From the NCBI GenBank assembly GCA_030536855.1, contig JAUNPK010000004.1, forward strand, positions 43,429-107,428: DNA of 64,000 nt, read 5' to 3'. A model generated the notes under the pieces. The model did no database searches, had not been told where the DNA came from, and saw only the letters and a program-made list of their open reading frames with translations. The position numbers and the translations under genes were made by a program. This document shows positions 42,352 through 53,507 of the stretch, in pieces; position 1 is the first letter of the stretch; every line of letters starts with the position of its first letter. Source of the DNA: Eubacteriales bacterium (GTDB taxonomy: Bacteria > Bacillota > Clostridia > Lachnospirales > Lachnospiraceae).

Positions 42352-43725
42352 TTATTTACCCATGCAGAATTTTGAAAATATTCTGTCTGCAAGGTCATCT
42401 TCTATCTCCTCACCTATAATAAGACCCAGTTTTTTATATGACTCCATTAAATCAATAGTAAGAAAATCTTCACTTATTCCGTTATCTATACCCTGCTGCA
42501 CCAGCTTAAGGCTTTCTAAAGATTCTCTCAATAAATTTTTGTGCCTTGCATTAGTAATATACATTTCTTCATTAGATGAAATGTCCCCATTGAAGAACAT
42601 TTTTTTAATTTCTTCTTCCAGTTCATCTATACCTGTTTCATTCTTTGCGGAAATTGACATAACACTACATTCAAGATGTGATGTAATATCATCCGGTGTA
42701 ACTACAGTTTCCATATCCGATTTATTAAGAAGAACTAATACTTTCTTATCCTTAATCAAATCAATTATTTCATAATCATTGTTATCAAGAGGTCTTGAAG
42801 AATCTACAACAAATATAATTAAATCCGCATCTTTTGCATATTCTTTAGCTTTTTTAACTCCGATGCTTTCCACATAATCATCTGTCTGTCTTATTCCTGC
42901 CGTATCTATAAGATTCAGGGTTATACCTGATAAATTAATCTGTTCCTCCAAAATATCTCTTGTTGTTCCTTCAATATCTGTAACAATTGCTCTTTCTTCT
43001 CTTGTAAGTGCATTAAGAAGACTAGATTTTCCTGCATTAGTTTTCCCCAATATTACAGTACGGATGCCATCCCTGATAATTCGGCCATTTTCGCAAGTTT
43101 TCAACAGATTTTCTATGTTTTTAACAGAGTTATCAACATCTTTATTTAATTTTTCAACATTACTGTCAATATCAAAATGTTCCGGATCATCAAGTGCTGA
43201 TTCAATAAATGCCACATTATCAAGAATAATATTTCTCATATCTTTTATCTTTTCAGAAATATTTCCTCTTAACTGATTAACTGATGCTTTTAAAGCGTAA
43301 TCATTTTTTGCATTAATTATATCTATAACTGCTTCTGCCTGTGAAAGATCAATACGTCCGTTTAAAAATGCTCTTTTTGTAAATTCTCCCGGTTCTGCCG
43401 GACTGGCACCTGCTTTAAGTACTGTTTCCAATACCTTTCTTGTAACCAGAATACCTCCGTGACAACCTATTTCCACAACATTTTCCCTCGTATATGTGTT
43501 AGGTGCTTTCATAACAGTTACTAAAACTTCATCTATCACCATATTATCATCAACTATATTGCCATAATGAACAGTATGACTATCCACATTGCAAAGTTTA
43601 GTATTCTTTTTTGATTTGAAAACTTTGTCTGTAATATCTATGGCCTCTGGACCACTTAGCCTTATAATACTAATTCCTCCACCGGACATGGTTCCGGTTG
43701 AAATTGCTGCAATAGTCTTTTCCAT
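42352..43725 (-). CDS. mnmE: tRNA modification GTPase MnmE
   Basis: 457 residues. N-terminal THF-binding domain ([14 protein letters not shown]-like opening, [13 protein letters not shown]), helical domain, and an inserted G domain with Walker [22 protein letters not shown] and NKSD. The C-terminal residues FCMGK keep the family's catalytic Cys. Works with MnmG on U34 of certain tRNAs, and K+-stimulated GTPase cycling drives the reaction. Confidence 0.98.
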   Translation of the reverse strand: MEKTIAAISTGTMSGGGISIIRLSGPEAIDITDKVFKSKKNTKLCNVDSHTVHYGNIVDDNMVIDEVLVTVMKAPNTYTRENVVEIGCHGGILVTRKVLETVLKAGASPAEPGEFTKRAFLNGRIDLSQAEAVIDIINAKNDYALKASVNQLRGNISEKIKDMRNIILDNVAFIESALDDPEHFDIDSNVEKLNKDVDNSVKNIENLLKTCENGRIIRDGIRTVILGKTNAGKSSLLNALTREERAIVTDIEGTTRDILEEQINLSGITLNLIDTAGIRQTDDYVESIGVKKAKEYAKDADLIIFVVDSSRPLDNNDYEIIDLIKDKKVLVLLNKSDMETVVTPDDITSHLECSVMSISAKNETGIDELEEEIKKMFFNGDISSNEEMYITNARHKNLLRESLESLKLVQQGIDNGISEDFLTIDLMESYKKLGLIIGEEIEDDLADRIFSKFCMGK

Positions 43726-43820
43726 TCCTTACTCCCATAAACCAATTGTACAAATCTTCACACAATCATTAAATTTTCTTCTCAACTTGCATAAAAACGC
43801 GCGCCAGCAGGCGCACATAT

Positions 43821-43857
43821 AAAGATTGCTGTAGTAATAATACCACAGCAATCTTTA
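43821..43857 (-). terminator. Hairpin between jag and mnmE
   Basis: AAAGATTGCTGT (43821-43832) pairs with ACAGCAATCTTT (43846-43857). It lies 30 bases after the jag stop. A second GCGCC/GGCGC pair (43800-43814) follows. The T-tract is short, so partial read-through into mnmE is possible. Confidence 0.7.
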
Positions 43858-43886
43858 AAATAAAACATATTAATATTTAACTGTAA

Positions 43887-44732
43887 TTACTTAGAATACT
43901 TGTTGTTTCCGCTTTTTTCCTTATCAAGGAATACTACTACATGTCTGAAAGGTTCTTCACCTTCACTTCTTGTAGATACGAACTTATCACCCTGGAGTGC
44001 AGAATGAATAATTCTTCTTTCATAAGGATTCATAGGCTCTAATGAAACAGAACGTCTGCTTCTCTTAACTTTATATGCAATGTTCTTAGCAAGAGATTCA
44101 AGAGTCTCTTTTCTTCTTTCTCTGTAATTCTCTGTGTCCACCTTAATTCTTACATATTTTTCTTTACCCTTATTAAGTACAAGACTTGTTAAGTACTGGA
44201 TTGAATCAAGTGTCTGTCCTCTCTTACCAATAAGGACTCCCATGTTTTCTCCAGCAAGATCTACATTAACACATTCTTCATCACTATCGAAATCAATCTT
44301 AATTTCAACATTCATTTCCATAGCAGCGAACATATCATTTAAAAATGTCTTAATTCTTTTCTCAATTTCTTCCTTCGATAAAGAAGCCTTTGGTTCTCCC
44401 TGCTCTTTTACATCTGAAACTTCATCTTCTGCCTCTTTTGATGATTCTTTAACTGTTTCTTTTACTTCAGGAGTAACAACCTTTGCTGTTTCTTTATGCT
44501 CTTCCTTAATAACCTGTTTCTTTTCTGTTTCTTTAACGGTTTCTTTTACAGATTTCTCTGACTTCTTTCCAGCCTTAATCTTAGCCGGTTTAGCATTAAA
44601 AATACCAAAAAGTCCGTTGCTTCCTTTATCAATTACTTCATATTCAAGCATATCGCTGGTTATTTCAAGTTTAAGACAAGCATTTGTAATTGCTTCGTCT
44701 ATTGTTTTTCCTGTAACTTCAATATATTCCAT
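43887..44732 (-). CDS. jag: RNA-binding protein Jag/KhpB
   Basis: 281 residues. Jag-N domain (~1-50: EYIEVTGKTIDEAI, KGSNGLFGIFNAKPAKI), a long Lys/Glu/Val linker (~55-135) with repeated TVKETEK-like motifs, a KH domain (MGVLIGKRGQTLDSIQYLTSL) and a C-terminal R3H domain (PYERRIIHSALQ...PFRHVVVF). It binds RNA and, in other Firmicutes, affects cell elongation and sRNA-type regulation. Start at 44732 has GAGAGG upstream. Follows yidC by 30 bases. Confidence 0.96.
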   Translation of the reverse strand: MEYIEVTGKTIDEAITNACLKLEITSDMLEYEVIDKGSNGLFGIFNAKPAKIKAGKKSEKSVKETVKETEKKQVIKEEHKETAKVVTPEVKETVKESSKEAEDEVSDVKEQGEPKASLSKEEIEKRIKTFLNDMFAAMEMNVEIKIDFDSDEECVNVDLAGENMGVLIGKRGQTLDSIQYLTSLVLNKGKEKYVRIKVDTENYRERRKETLESLAKNIAYKVKRSRRSVSLEPMNPYERRIIHSALQGDKFVSTRSEGEEPFRHVVVFLDKEKSGNNKYSK

Positions 44733-44762
44733 TACTTTAACCTCTCTTATATACAATAAAAA

Positions 44763-45995
44763 TTAGTTTTTCTTATTGCTCTTATTATTAACTCTTTCGT
44801 TATATTGTGCTACCATACCTGCTTTTTCTGCCAGACTTCCTGTCTTGTATTTTCCGTTATTCTTAGCAGATTCTCTTATCTCTTTAACTTTCTGCTCATT
44901 TTCTTCCTTAATCTGCTGAAGAGATTTACGCTTAGCTGATTCGCTGTTTATGCTTTTTGTACTTGTCTTAGCATTTTTAACAATAGTTTCTGGCGGAAGT
45001 CCTTTCTTGGCACGCTTCTTATTACGTTTTTCAATATTTTTCTTAACAATTTCATCAGCACCCAATTTGTCGTAATATCTGTTAATAATTAAAGTAATAA
45101 TTGTCTGAATAACTGCTGTTGCAATCCAGTAAACACCCAAACCTGCAGGAACAGAAAATGCGATAAATGCAGACATTAATGGCATAATATACATTGTCAT
45201 CTTCATAGATGATGCCATTGGATTATTATCATCATCATTCATTGTACCTGTCTGTGCTACTTTTACACTTATAAACTGTGTTAATCCTGATAAAATAGGA
45301 ATTAATACAGAAATTGTTAATGCAAACTTTGGCATCTGAGACATATTTACACCCAAAAATGTATTCATATGTGTAAGCTTGTCATAACTGTCTGTCATTA
45401 TACCTGAAAAAGAAGGAAATGCTTCTTTTAACTGATTCCACTGGTCTGCTGTAAAATTATTAATTGCTATAATTGCTGAATCAAGATTACTCCAATCAAC
45501 ACTATTACCAAATGTGTTGTTCATGGTATCAACATAACCTTCAGTATTCATAATTCCGCTATCACCTGATAAAAATGATGTAAAAAGCACTTTAATCTGG
45601 GAAATATATAACGGTATATTACGAAATACCTGATACAAAGCAAAAAGTATAGGCATCTGAATAAGCATCTGAATACATCCACCCATCTGGGATACACCAT
45701 ACTTTTCATATACTGCCTTTGTTTCTTCCTGCATTTTAACTACTGCATTCTGATCATTCTTCTTGTCCTTATATTTTTCCTGAATTGCTTTTATTTCAGG
45801 ACTCATAACTGAGTTAAGTTTAGATAATTTTTGCTGCTTAATGCTAAGAGGTAACATACATATCTTAACAATAATAGTAAAAATTATAATTGCTATGGCT
45901 ACATTACCTATATTTAAAAAGTTTAAGCCTTTAAATAATAAATCAAAAATCATACCAAGTAATGTTGCTATAGGATCAATAATTGCATTAAACAA
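44763..45995 (-). CDS. yidC: Membrane protein insertase YidC (Oxa1 type)
   Basis: 410 residues, the short Gram-positive form but with a long C-terminal tail. Membrane helices near 5-50, 95-125, 215-245 and 270-310. Features include the helix-hairpin region KLSKLNSVMSPEIKAIQ and QMGGCIQMLIQMPILFALY. The highly basic tail (~325-410, KRNKKRAKKGLPPE) probably contacts the ribosome. A ~70-residue extracytoplasmic insertion with DSAIIAINNFTADQWN lies between helices. Inserts membrane proteins alone or with SecYEG. In the rpmH-rnpA-yidD-yidC-jag operon. Confidence 0.96.
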   Translation of the reverse strand: MFNAIIDPIATLLGMIFDLLFKGLNFLNIGNVAIAIIIFTIIVKICMLPLSIKQQKLSKLNSVMSPEIKAIQEKYKDKKNDQNAVVKMQEETKAVYEKYGVSQMGGCIQMLIQMPILFALYQVFRNIPLYISQIKVLFTSFLSGDSGIMNTEGYVDTMNNTFGNSVDWSNLDSAIIAINNFTADQWNQLKEAFPSFSGIMTDSYDKLTHMNTFLGVNMSQMPKFALTISVLIPILSGLTQFISVKVAQTGTMNDDDNNPMASSMKMTMYIMPLMSAFIAFSVPAGLGVYWIATAVIQTIITLIINRYYDKLGADEIVKKNIEKRNKKRAKKGLPPETIVKNAKTSTKSINSESAKRKSLQQIKEENEQKVKEIRESAKNNGKYKTGSLAEKAGMVAQYNERVNNKSNKKN

Positions 45996-46024
45996 AATAA
46001 ACCTCCTGGTTGTTAATGTAATCC

Positions 46025-46285
46025 TTATTTCTTTTTCTTAATTTTTTTTGATTTTAATCCTATGGGTACAGGATCATATCCTCCTTTAGTAAAAGGATTA
46101 CATCTTGTTATTCTTTTAAAAGCCAACCATCCACCTAATAATGCACCGTACATATCTATAGCTTCAATAGCATATTGTGAACATGTAGGAAAATAGTTAC
46201 AATAACTTCTTCCTTTATATGGCGATACCACCAATTGATAAAATTTAATTAATTTTATTACAATTTTCTTTCCAATATCTTTCAT
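46025..46285 (-). CDS. yidD: Membrane protein insertion efficiency factor YidD
   Basis: 86 residues. Contains the family block [20 protein letters not shown] followed by [12 protein letters not shown] and [16 protein letters not shown]. An amphipathic N-terminus attaches to the membrane. One base separates its start from the end of rnpA. Confidence 0.96.
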   Translation of the reverse strand: MKDIGKKIVIKLIKFYQLVVSPYKGRSYCNYFPTCSQYAIEAIDMYGALLGGWLAFKRITRCNPFTKGGYDPVPIGLKSKKIKKKK

Positions 46286-46286
46286 G

Positions 46287-46631
46287 TTAATCTAAATATA
46301 TATGATGTAATTTCAAAAGATGAATCATTGATTTTTCTGTTTCAAAAAAACCCTTATCTTTAAGATTGGCTCTGGCAACGACAACAATGTCTAAGCCATT
46401 GGGTATATGATTAGTATTAAGTCTAAATGATTCTCTTATTAATCTAGCCAATCTGTGTCGGACAATACTATTCCCGACTTTCTTACTCACAGATACACCG
46501 AGTCTTTTCGTATCCGTTCCGTTCTTTGATATGTACATTATTAAATTCTTATTGGCATAAGAATTTCTATTATTATATACATACCTAAAATCTTCATTTT
46601 TCTTCAATGTTTCAAAATCTTTGTACTTCAT
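46287..46631 (-). CDS. rnpA: Ribonuclease P protein component
   Basis: 114 residues. Protein cofactor of RNase P, which matures tRNA 5' ends. RnpA signature region [20 protein letters not shown] then [10 protein letters not shown], with VVVARAN downstream. Conserved place between rpmH and yidD. Confidence 0.97.
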   Translation of the reverse strand: MKYKDFETLKKNEDFRYVYNNRNSYANKNLIMYISKNGTDTKRLGVSVSKKVGNSIVRHRLARLIRESFRLNTNHIPNGLDIVVVARANLKDKGFFETEKSMIHLLKLHHIYLD

Positions 46632-46663
46632 AAATATTCCACCATACTAAATAGTTTTAAATT

Positions 46664-46694
46664 GAAAAAGCAGATGAGTAAGTACCCATCTGCT
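46664..46694 (-). terminator. Attenuator-like terminator between rpmH and rnpA
   Basis: On the minus strand AGCAGATG pairs with CATCTGCT (46670-46677 with 46687-46694), followed by TTTTTCAATTT. It lies 13 bases after the rpmH stop and would let rpmH exceed rnpA expression. Confidence 0.7.
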
Positions 46695-46706
46695 GTAAAA
46701 ACAAAA

Positions 46707-46841
46707 TTAAGCTGAAAGTCTCTTTCTTCCCTTTGCTCTTCTTGCTGCTAAAACTTTTCTTCCGCCTGGAGTACTCATTCTTGATCTAAAACCATGAACC
46801 TTAGATCTCTGTCTTGTTTTAGGCTGAAATGTCATCTTCAT
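46707..46841 (-). CDS. rpmH: 50S ribosomal protein L34
   Basis: 44 residues: begins [19 protein letters not shown], then [20 protein letters not shown], ending RLSA. Fully conserved L34 pattern. GGAGGTG precedes the ATG, with a strong sigma-A promoter at 46942-46970. Confidence 0.99.
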   Translation of the reverse strand: MKMTFQPKTRQRSKVHGFRSRMSTPGGRKVLAARRAKGRKRLSA

Positions 46842-46941
46842 TATCTATGCACCTCCTTCACTACCATGATTATATATGGTAAGAATATTCATCAAGTTTA
46901 ATAGAGCAATCAGTTTGCTCTCTTTTTAAAACATCTGTCTA

Positions 46942-46970
46942 ATTATATTAGCAGACATTAGTAAAGTCAA
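46942..46970 (-). promoter_or_regulatory. Sigma-A promoter of the rpmH operon
   Basis: On the minus strand TTGACT (46970-46965), 17-base spacer, TATAAT (46947-46942), about 100 bases before rpmH. Confidence 0.88.
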
Positions 46971-46989
46971 GTAAAACCTGCATTTTTTC

Positions 46990-47272
46990 AGCATTTTTTA
47001 TATAAAAAAACTTATTAACATAAAATAACAACTTATTAACATTCTGTGTATAACTTGTTGATAAGTGTTTATAAGTATGTTCTTAAGTTACATTTTTTTA
47101 CAAAAAGTTCCTATTAATCATATTTATATTTATTAAAAGTTATCCACATTTTTTTTATAATTTTACCTGTTTTTGAAAGTTATCCACAATATTATTGAAA
47201 ATTTCCAACAAATGATATATGATATATAGGAGTGTTTATCACTCAAATTTTAGCCCAGAAAGGCGTATTTTT
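46990..47272. other. oriC, upstream (incA-like) half
   Basis: AT-rich region between rpmH and dnaA with three DnaA boxes: TGTGTATAA (47045-47053, reverse orientation), TTATCCACA (47140-47148) and TTATCCACA (47180-47188). There are also several TTATTAACA and GATAAGTG-like near-matches. Gene orientation reverses here, as expected of an origin. Confidence 0.85.
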
Positions 47273-48622
47273 ATGGATGAATTATTAAAAAATTGGGAAA
47301 ATATTCTGCAAACCTTTAAAGAAGAATATGACATACAGGATATTTCCTTTAAGACATGGATAAAACCATTAAAACTTTATTCAGTTGATGATGATACAGT
47401 TACGTTATTTGTACCTGGCAATAAAATGGGTGTTTCTTACATAGAAAAAAAATATCTTCAATTTCTTCAAATTACTGTCTGTGAAGTTATGGATAAAGAA
47501 TATACTCTCCGTTTAATTTCAGAAGAAGATAAACAAAAAGAAGAAATTAAAAAGAAAACAATAACAGGTAACGAACAAAATAATATTGTTTCTCAAAATC
47601 TTAATCCTAATTACACATTTGATACATTTGTAGTAGGTAATAATAATAATCTGGCACATGCTGCATCTTTAGCAGTTGCTGAAACACCAGGTGGCGTTTA
47701 TAATCCTCTTTTTATATATGGAGGTGTTGGACTGGGTAAAACACATCTTATGCAGGCCATTGCTCATTTTATAATTGATAATGATCCTTCAAAGAAAGTT
47801 CTTTATGTTACATCAGAGACATTTACTAATGAAGTTATTAATTCAATAAGAAATGGTAATGCTGCTTCTATGCAGAAAGTCAGAGATAAATATAGAACAG
47901 TAGACGTTTTAATGATTGATGATATTCAGTTTATAATAGGAAAGGAATCAACTCAGGAAGAATTTTTCCATACGTTTAATGCTCTCTATCAGGATGGTAA
48001 ACAGATTGTTATTTCTTCAGATAAGCCACCTAAAGAAATGGAAACTTTATCTGAAAGATTAAGAACAAGATTTGAAATGGGACTTCCTGTTGATATCCAA
48101 ATTCCTACATATGAAACTAAGATGGCAATTATAAGCAGAAAAGCTGAATTATCAGGACTTAATATTCCTGATGATGTAAAGGATTATATTGCTTCTAATA
48201 TTAAATCAAGCATAAGAGAACTTGAAGGTGCTTTAACAAAGTTATCTGCATTTTCTAAGTTAACCGGCAAACCTTTAACTTTAGAATTTGCCGAAAATAC
48301 TTTGAAAGACCTTATATCACCTGAAACGAAGAAAGAGGTAACGCCTGAATATATTATTCAGATAGTAGCAGACCATTTTAACGTAAGTTATGATGACCTT
48401 ATTTCTTCAAAAAGAAATGCTGATATAGTATTTCCAAGACAAGTTGCAATGTATCTTTGCCGTCAGATGACAACAGCTCCTTTAACAGCAGTTGGTAAAT
48501 CCTTAGGTAACAGAGATCATGCAACAGTTATCCACGGTGCTGATAAGATTTCTAAAGAAATATTAACAAATGAAACAACCCGCAACACTATAGATATTAT
48601 CATTAAAAAAATCAACCCTTAA
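47273..48622 (+). CDS. dnaA: Chromosomal replication initiator DnaA
   Basis: 449 residues. Domain I (~1-80, NWENILQTFKEEYDIQDISF), short linker, AAA+ domain III (NPLFIYGGVGLGKTHLMQAI Walker A; VLMIDDIQFI Walker B; Arg finger around LSERLRTRFEMG) and domain IV with the DnaA-box-binding signature NRDHATVIHG. Start at 47273 matches family N-termini and has AAAGGCG upstream; an ATG at 47219 would add 18 residues unlike DnaA. Confidence 0.99.
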   Translation: MDELLKNWENILQTFKEEYDIQDISFKTWIKPLKLYSVDDDTVTLFVPGNKMGVSYIEKKYLQFLQITVCEVMDKEYTLRLISEEDKQKEEIKKKTITGNEQNNIVSQNLNPNYTFDTFVVGNNNNLAHAASLAVAETPGGVYNPLFIYGGVGLGKTHLMQAIAHFIIDNDPSKKVLYVTSETFTNEVINSIRNGNAASMQKVRDKYRTVDVLMIDDIQFIIGKESTQEEFFHTFNALYQDGKQIVISSDKPPKEMETLSERLRTRFEMGLPVDIQIPTYETKMAIISRKAELSGLNIPDDVKDYIASNIKSSIRELEGALTKLSAFSKLTGKPLTLEFAENTLKDLISPETKKEVTPEYIIQIVADHFNVSYDDLISSKRNADIVFPRQVAMYLCRQMTTAPLTAVGKSLGNRDHATVIHGADKISKEILTNETTRNTIDIIIKKINP

Positions 48623-48980
48623 TAATTTTTTAACACCTGATAACATTTTATTAAGGAGTTATTAACATAATTACTAACATTTAAAATTTTATTAACTTAG
48701 TTATATTTATAACCTGTTTATTTCTTGTTCTTTTATTGTTAATGATTATTAATAACTTTTTATTTAAAAATTATATAAGATGTTTTTAACATTTTTCCAT
48801 TATTTTAAACAGAAAATTTTGAGGTTTTAAACAGGTATTAAATTTAATAAAACTCAGTATTTTCAAGGGTTTGGAGGTTTTTAAACATTTTAACATTCCC
48901 TACTATTAATACTACTGAATATATTTATTTATATATAACATTTTAATCCTGTTATTTAATGAAAGGAGTTTTTAACAACA
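48623..48980. other. dnaA-dnaN intergenic region, probable second half of oriC
   Basis: 358 bases, extremely AT-rich, with many TTATTAAC/TTAACA words and no ORF. In a bipartite Firmicute origin the unwinding element lies here. I find no exact TTATNCACA box in it. Confidence 0.6.
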
Positions 48981-50084
48981 ATGAAATTAATTTTTACAAA
49001 GAGTGAACTTAATAAAGCAGTAGGTATAGTAATGAAAGCAGTTCCAACCAGAACAACAATGAATATATTGGAATGCATATTAATAGATGCAACTACTAAT
49101 GAAATTAAATTTACCGGTAATGATATGGAACTTGGTATAGAAACTATCGTTGAAGGTGAGATTATAGAAAAAGGAAAGGTTGCAATTGATGCAAAGCTTT
49201 TTTCAGAAATCGTAAGAAAGCTTCCTGATAATGAAATTACAATAGAAACAGATTCTAATTTCACAGCATTAATTACCTGTGAAAAGAGTAAGTTTAATAT
49301 TTCAGGAAAATCCGGAGATGATTTTTCATATTTACCAGCTATTTTAAAAGATAAGATGATAACTATTTCTCAGTTTAAGTTAAGAGAAACTATTAATCAG
49401 ACATTATTTTCTACAGCTCCTAATGATAATAATAAGATTCTTACAGGAGAATTATTTGAGGTTAAAGATAATTCACTTAGAGTTGTTGGTCTTGATGGTC
49501 ATAGAATTGCAATCAGAAATGTTTCTCTTCAGGGACGTGCTGATGATATAAAGGTTATTGTTCCGGGAAAAACATTACAGGAAATAAGTAAGATTCTTTC
49601 CACTGATGATGAAAATATGGTTAATATATATTTCACTAATAATCACATTTTATTTGAATTTGATAAAACAGTGGTTGTTTCAAGACTTATTGAAGGTGAA
49701 TATTTTAAGATTAATCAGATGATTTCAAATGATTATGAAACAAAAGTAATCATTAATAAAAAGGAATTTTTAGATTCTATAGACAGAGCAAATCTTCTTA
49801 TTAAAGAGGGTGAAAAGAAACCTATTATTATTACTATTGAAGAAGGTTCCCTGAAAGTAAACGTTAATTCAGCAATTGGTACTCTTAATGAAGATATAGA
49901 TATAGAAAAAGAAGGAAAAGATTTGATGATAGGATTTAATCCTAAGTTTCTTATAGACGCATTGAGAGTTATAGATGATGAAAATGTTAATATTTATCTC
50001 GTTAATCCAAAGGCACCATGCTTTATAAGAGATAATGAAAACAGCTATACATATATAATTCTTCCTGTAAACTTTACAGCATAA
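48981..50084 (+). CDS. dnaN: DNA polymerase III beta subunit (sliding clamp)
   Basis: 367 residues, three repeated clamp domains. Typical opening MKLIFTKSELNKAVGIVMKA, RTTMNILECILIDA and the C-terminal YTYIILPVN. GAAAGGAG precedes the ATG at a rather long spacing (~12 nt). Confidence 0.98.
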   Translation: MKLIFTKSELNKAVGIVMKAVPTRTTMNILECILIDATTNEIKFTGNDMELGIETIVEGEIIEKGKVAIDAKLFSEIVRKLPDNEITIETDSNFTALITCEKSKFNISGKSGDDFSYLPAILKDKMITISQFKLRETINQTLFSTAPNDNNKILTGELFEVKDNSLRVVGLDGHRIAIRNVSLQGRADDIKVIVPGKTLQEISKILSTDDENMVNIYFTNNHILFEFDKTVVVSRLIEGEYFKINQMISNDYETKVIINKKEFLDSIDRANLLIKEGEKKPIIITIEEGSLKVNVNSAIGTLNEDIDIEKEGKDLMIGFNPKFLIDALRVIDDENVNIYLVNPKAPCFIRDNENSYTYIILPVNFTA

Positions 50085-50116
50085 TTTGAAAAATATTTTC
50101 AAATAGCTATTTGTGT

Positions 50117-50158
50117 AGGAGCGTTACGAATAGCTTTGACTCCATCAATAGACGCTCC
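50117..50158 (+). promoter_or_regulatory. Inverted repeat before yaaA
   Basis: GGAGCGT (50117-50123) and ACGCTCC (50152-50158) are 28 bases apart, the second abutting the ribosome-binding site GGAATGGAG of yaaA. Folding could change access to that site. Confidence 0.35.
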
Positions 50159-50174
50159 GGAATGGAGAATTATT

Positions 50175-50384
50175 ATGGATGAATTTACTATTAAAGATGA
50201 TTTTATAAAACTTGGACAGGCGATTAAAGCAGCTGGGTTAGTAGAATCAGGAGTTGAGGCAAAGATTGTAATTCAAAGTGGTCAGGTAAAAGTTAATGGT
50301 TTAGTAGAAACCCAAAGAGGAAAGAAGCTTGTTGGTGGTGAGGTTATAGAATACAAAGGAAACAAGCTTACAATTAAAAAGTAA
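50175..50384 (+). CDS. yaaA: S4-domain RNA-binding protein YaaA
   Basis: 69 residues, an S4 fold (FIKLGQAIKAAGLVESGVEA, VIQSGQVKVNGLVETQRGKK). Conserved between dnaN and recF in Firmicutes; related proteins are linked to ribosome assembly or replication. Start at 50175 after GGAATGGAGAAT. Confidence 0.93.
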   Translation: MDEFTIKDDFIKLGQAIKAAGLVESGVEAKIVIQSGQVKVNGLVETQRGKKLVGGEVIEYKGNKLTIKK

Positions 50385-50416
50385 TAAAAAAATAATACCT
50401 GGGAATGAGGTAAAAT

Positions 50417-51508
50417 GTGGTTATCGACAATTTAGATTTAAAAAACTATAGAAACTATAATATTTTAAATATGAGTTTTGATAAAAATGTAAATATAATA
50501 TATGGAGATAACGCACAGGGAAAGACTAATATTCTTGAAGCTTTGTATATTTGTTCTACTTCAAAATCTCACAGAGGAAGTAAAGATAGAGAAATAATAA
50601 GTTTTGGAGAAGAAGAATCACATATAAAAATCAATGTTAACAAGAATAATATAAATTATAGAATTGACATGCACCTAAAGAAAAATAAAACAAAAGGTAT
50701 TGCTGTCAATGGAATTCCAATAAAGAAAGCAGTTGAACTTTTTGGAATAATTAATATTGTATTTTTCTCACCTGAGGATCTTAACATTATAAAAAACGGT
50801 CCTTCAGAAAGAAGAAGATTTATAGACATGGAACTTAGTCAGCTGGATAAAATATATCTCAGTAATCTTGTTAATTACAACAAAGTATTGGGACAAAGAA
50901 ATAAACTGTTAAAAGATTTAAGTTTCAGAAAAACAGATGACATGCTTGATACACTTGATATATGGGATATGCAGCTGGTCAGATTTGGAAAAGAGATTAT
51001 AAATGGAAGAAAAGAATTTGTTAAAAAGGTAAATTCCATTATAAGTGACATACATTCTAATTTAACCGGTGGTAAAGAAAATCTTAGAATAGAATATAAT
51101 CCCTGCGTAACTATATCAGATTTTGAAAAGGTTATTGGTGAATCAAGGGAAAAAGATATCAAGTATAAGGTAACTAATTTTGGACCACATAAAGATGATC
51201 TTATATTCTATATAAATGATAAGGATGTAAGAAAATATGGTTCCCAAGGTCAACAAAGAACTGCAGCTCTTTCATTGAAATTATCAGAGATAGAGCTTGT
51301 AAAAATAATTATAAAAGATACTCCTGTTCTTTTGTTAGATGATGTGTTATCGGAACTTGATAATAACAGACAGAATTTTCTTTTAAACAGTATAGGAGAT
51401 ATACAAACTATAGTCACATGTACGGGATTGGATGAATTTATCAATAATAGGATAAATATCAATAAAGTTTTTAAAGTAGTCAACGGTACAGTAACAAGTG
51501 AAAATTAG
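50417..51508 (+). CDS. recF: DNA replication and repair protein RecF
   Basis: 363 residues, GTG start with GAGG upstream (an out-of-frame ATG overlaps as ATGTG). Walker A YGDNAQGKTNILEALY, the FFSPEDLNIIKNGPSERR block, signature YGSQGQQRTAALSLK and Walker B VLLLDDVLSELD. SMC-like ATPase that loads RecA at gaps. Confidence 0.98.
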   Translation: MVIDNLDLKNYRNYNILNMSFDKNVNIIYGDNAQGKTNILEALYICSTSKSHRGSKDREIISFGEEESHIKINVNKNNINYRIDMHLKKNKTKGIAVNGIPIKKAVELFGIINIVFFSPEDLNIIKNGPSERRRFIDMELSQLDKIYLSNLVNYNKVLGQRNKLLKDLSFRKTDDMLDTLDIWDMQLVRFGKEIINGRKEFVKKVNSIISDIHSNLTGGKENLRIEYNPCVTISDFEKVIGESREKDIKYKVTNFGPHKDDLIFYINDKDVRKYGSQGQQRTAALSLKLSEIELVKIIIKDTPVLLLDDVLSELDNNRQNFLLNSIGDIQTIVTCTGLDEFINNRININKVFKVVNGTVTSEN

Positions 51509-51521
51509 TAACATTTATTAG

Positions 51522-53453
<1,932 letters not shown>

Positions 53454-53507
53454 TATTCACATTTCACAAATACCTAATGAATTAACAATAGAAAGGAAAT
53501 ATTTATA

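Noticed and set aside
41972-42775. Plus-strand 267-codon open frame opposite mnmG/mnmE
   Set aside because: Antisense to two highly conserved genes. Composition is a mirror of their codons and no family is recognised.
44134-44766. Plus-strand 210-codon open frame opposite jag
   Set aside because: Phe/Ser/Thr-rich shadow of the Lys/Glu-rich jag linker. No start signals.
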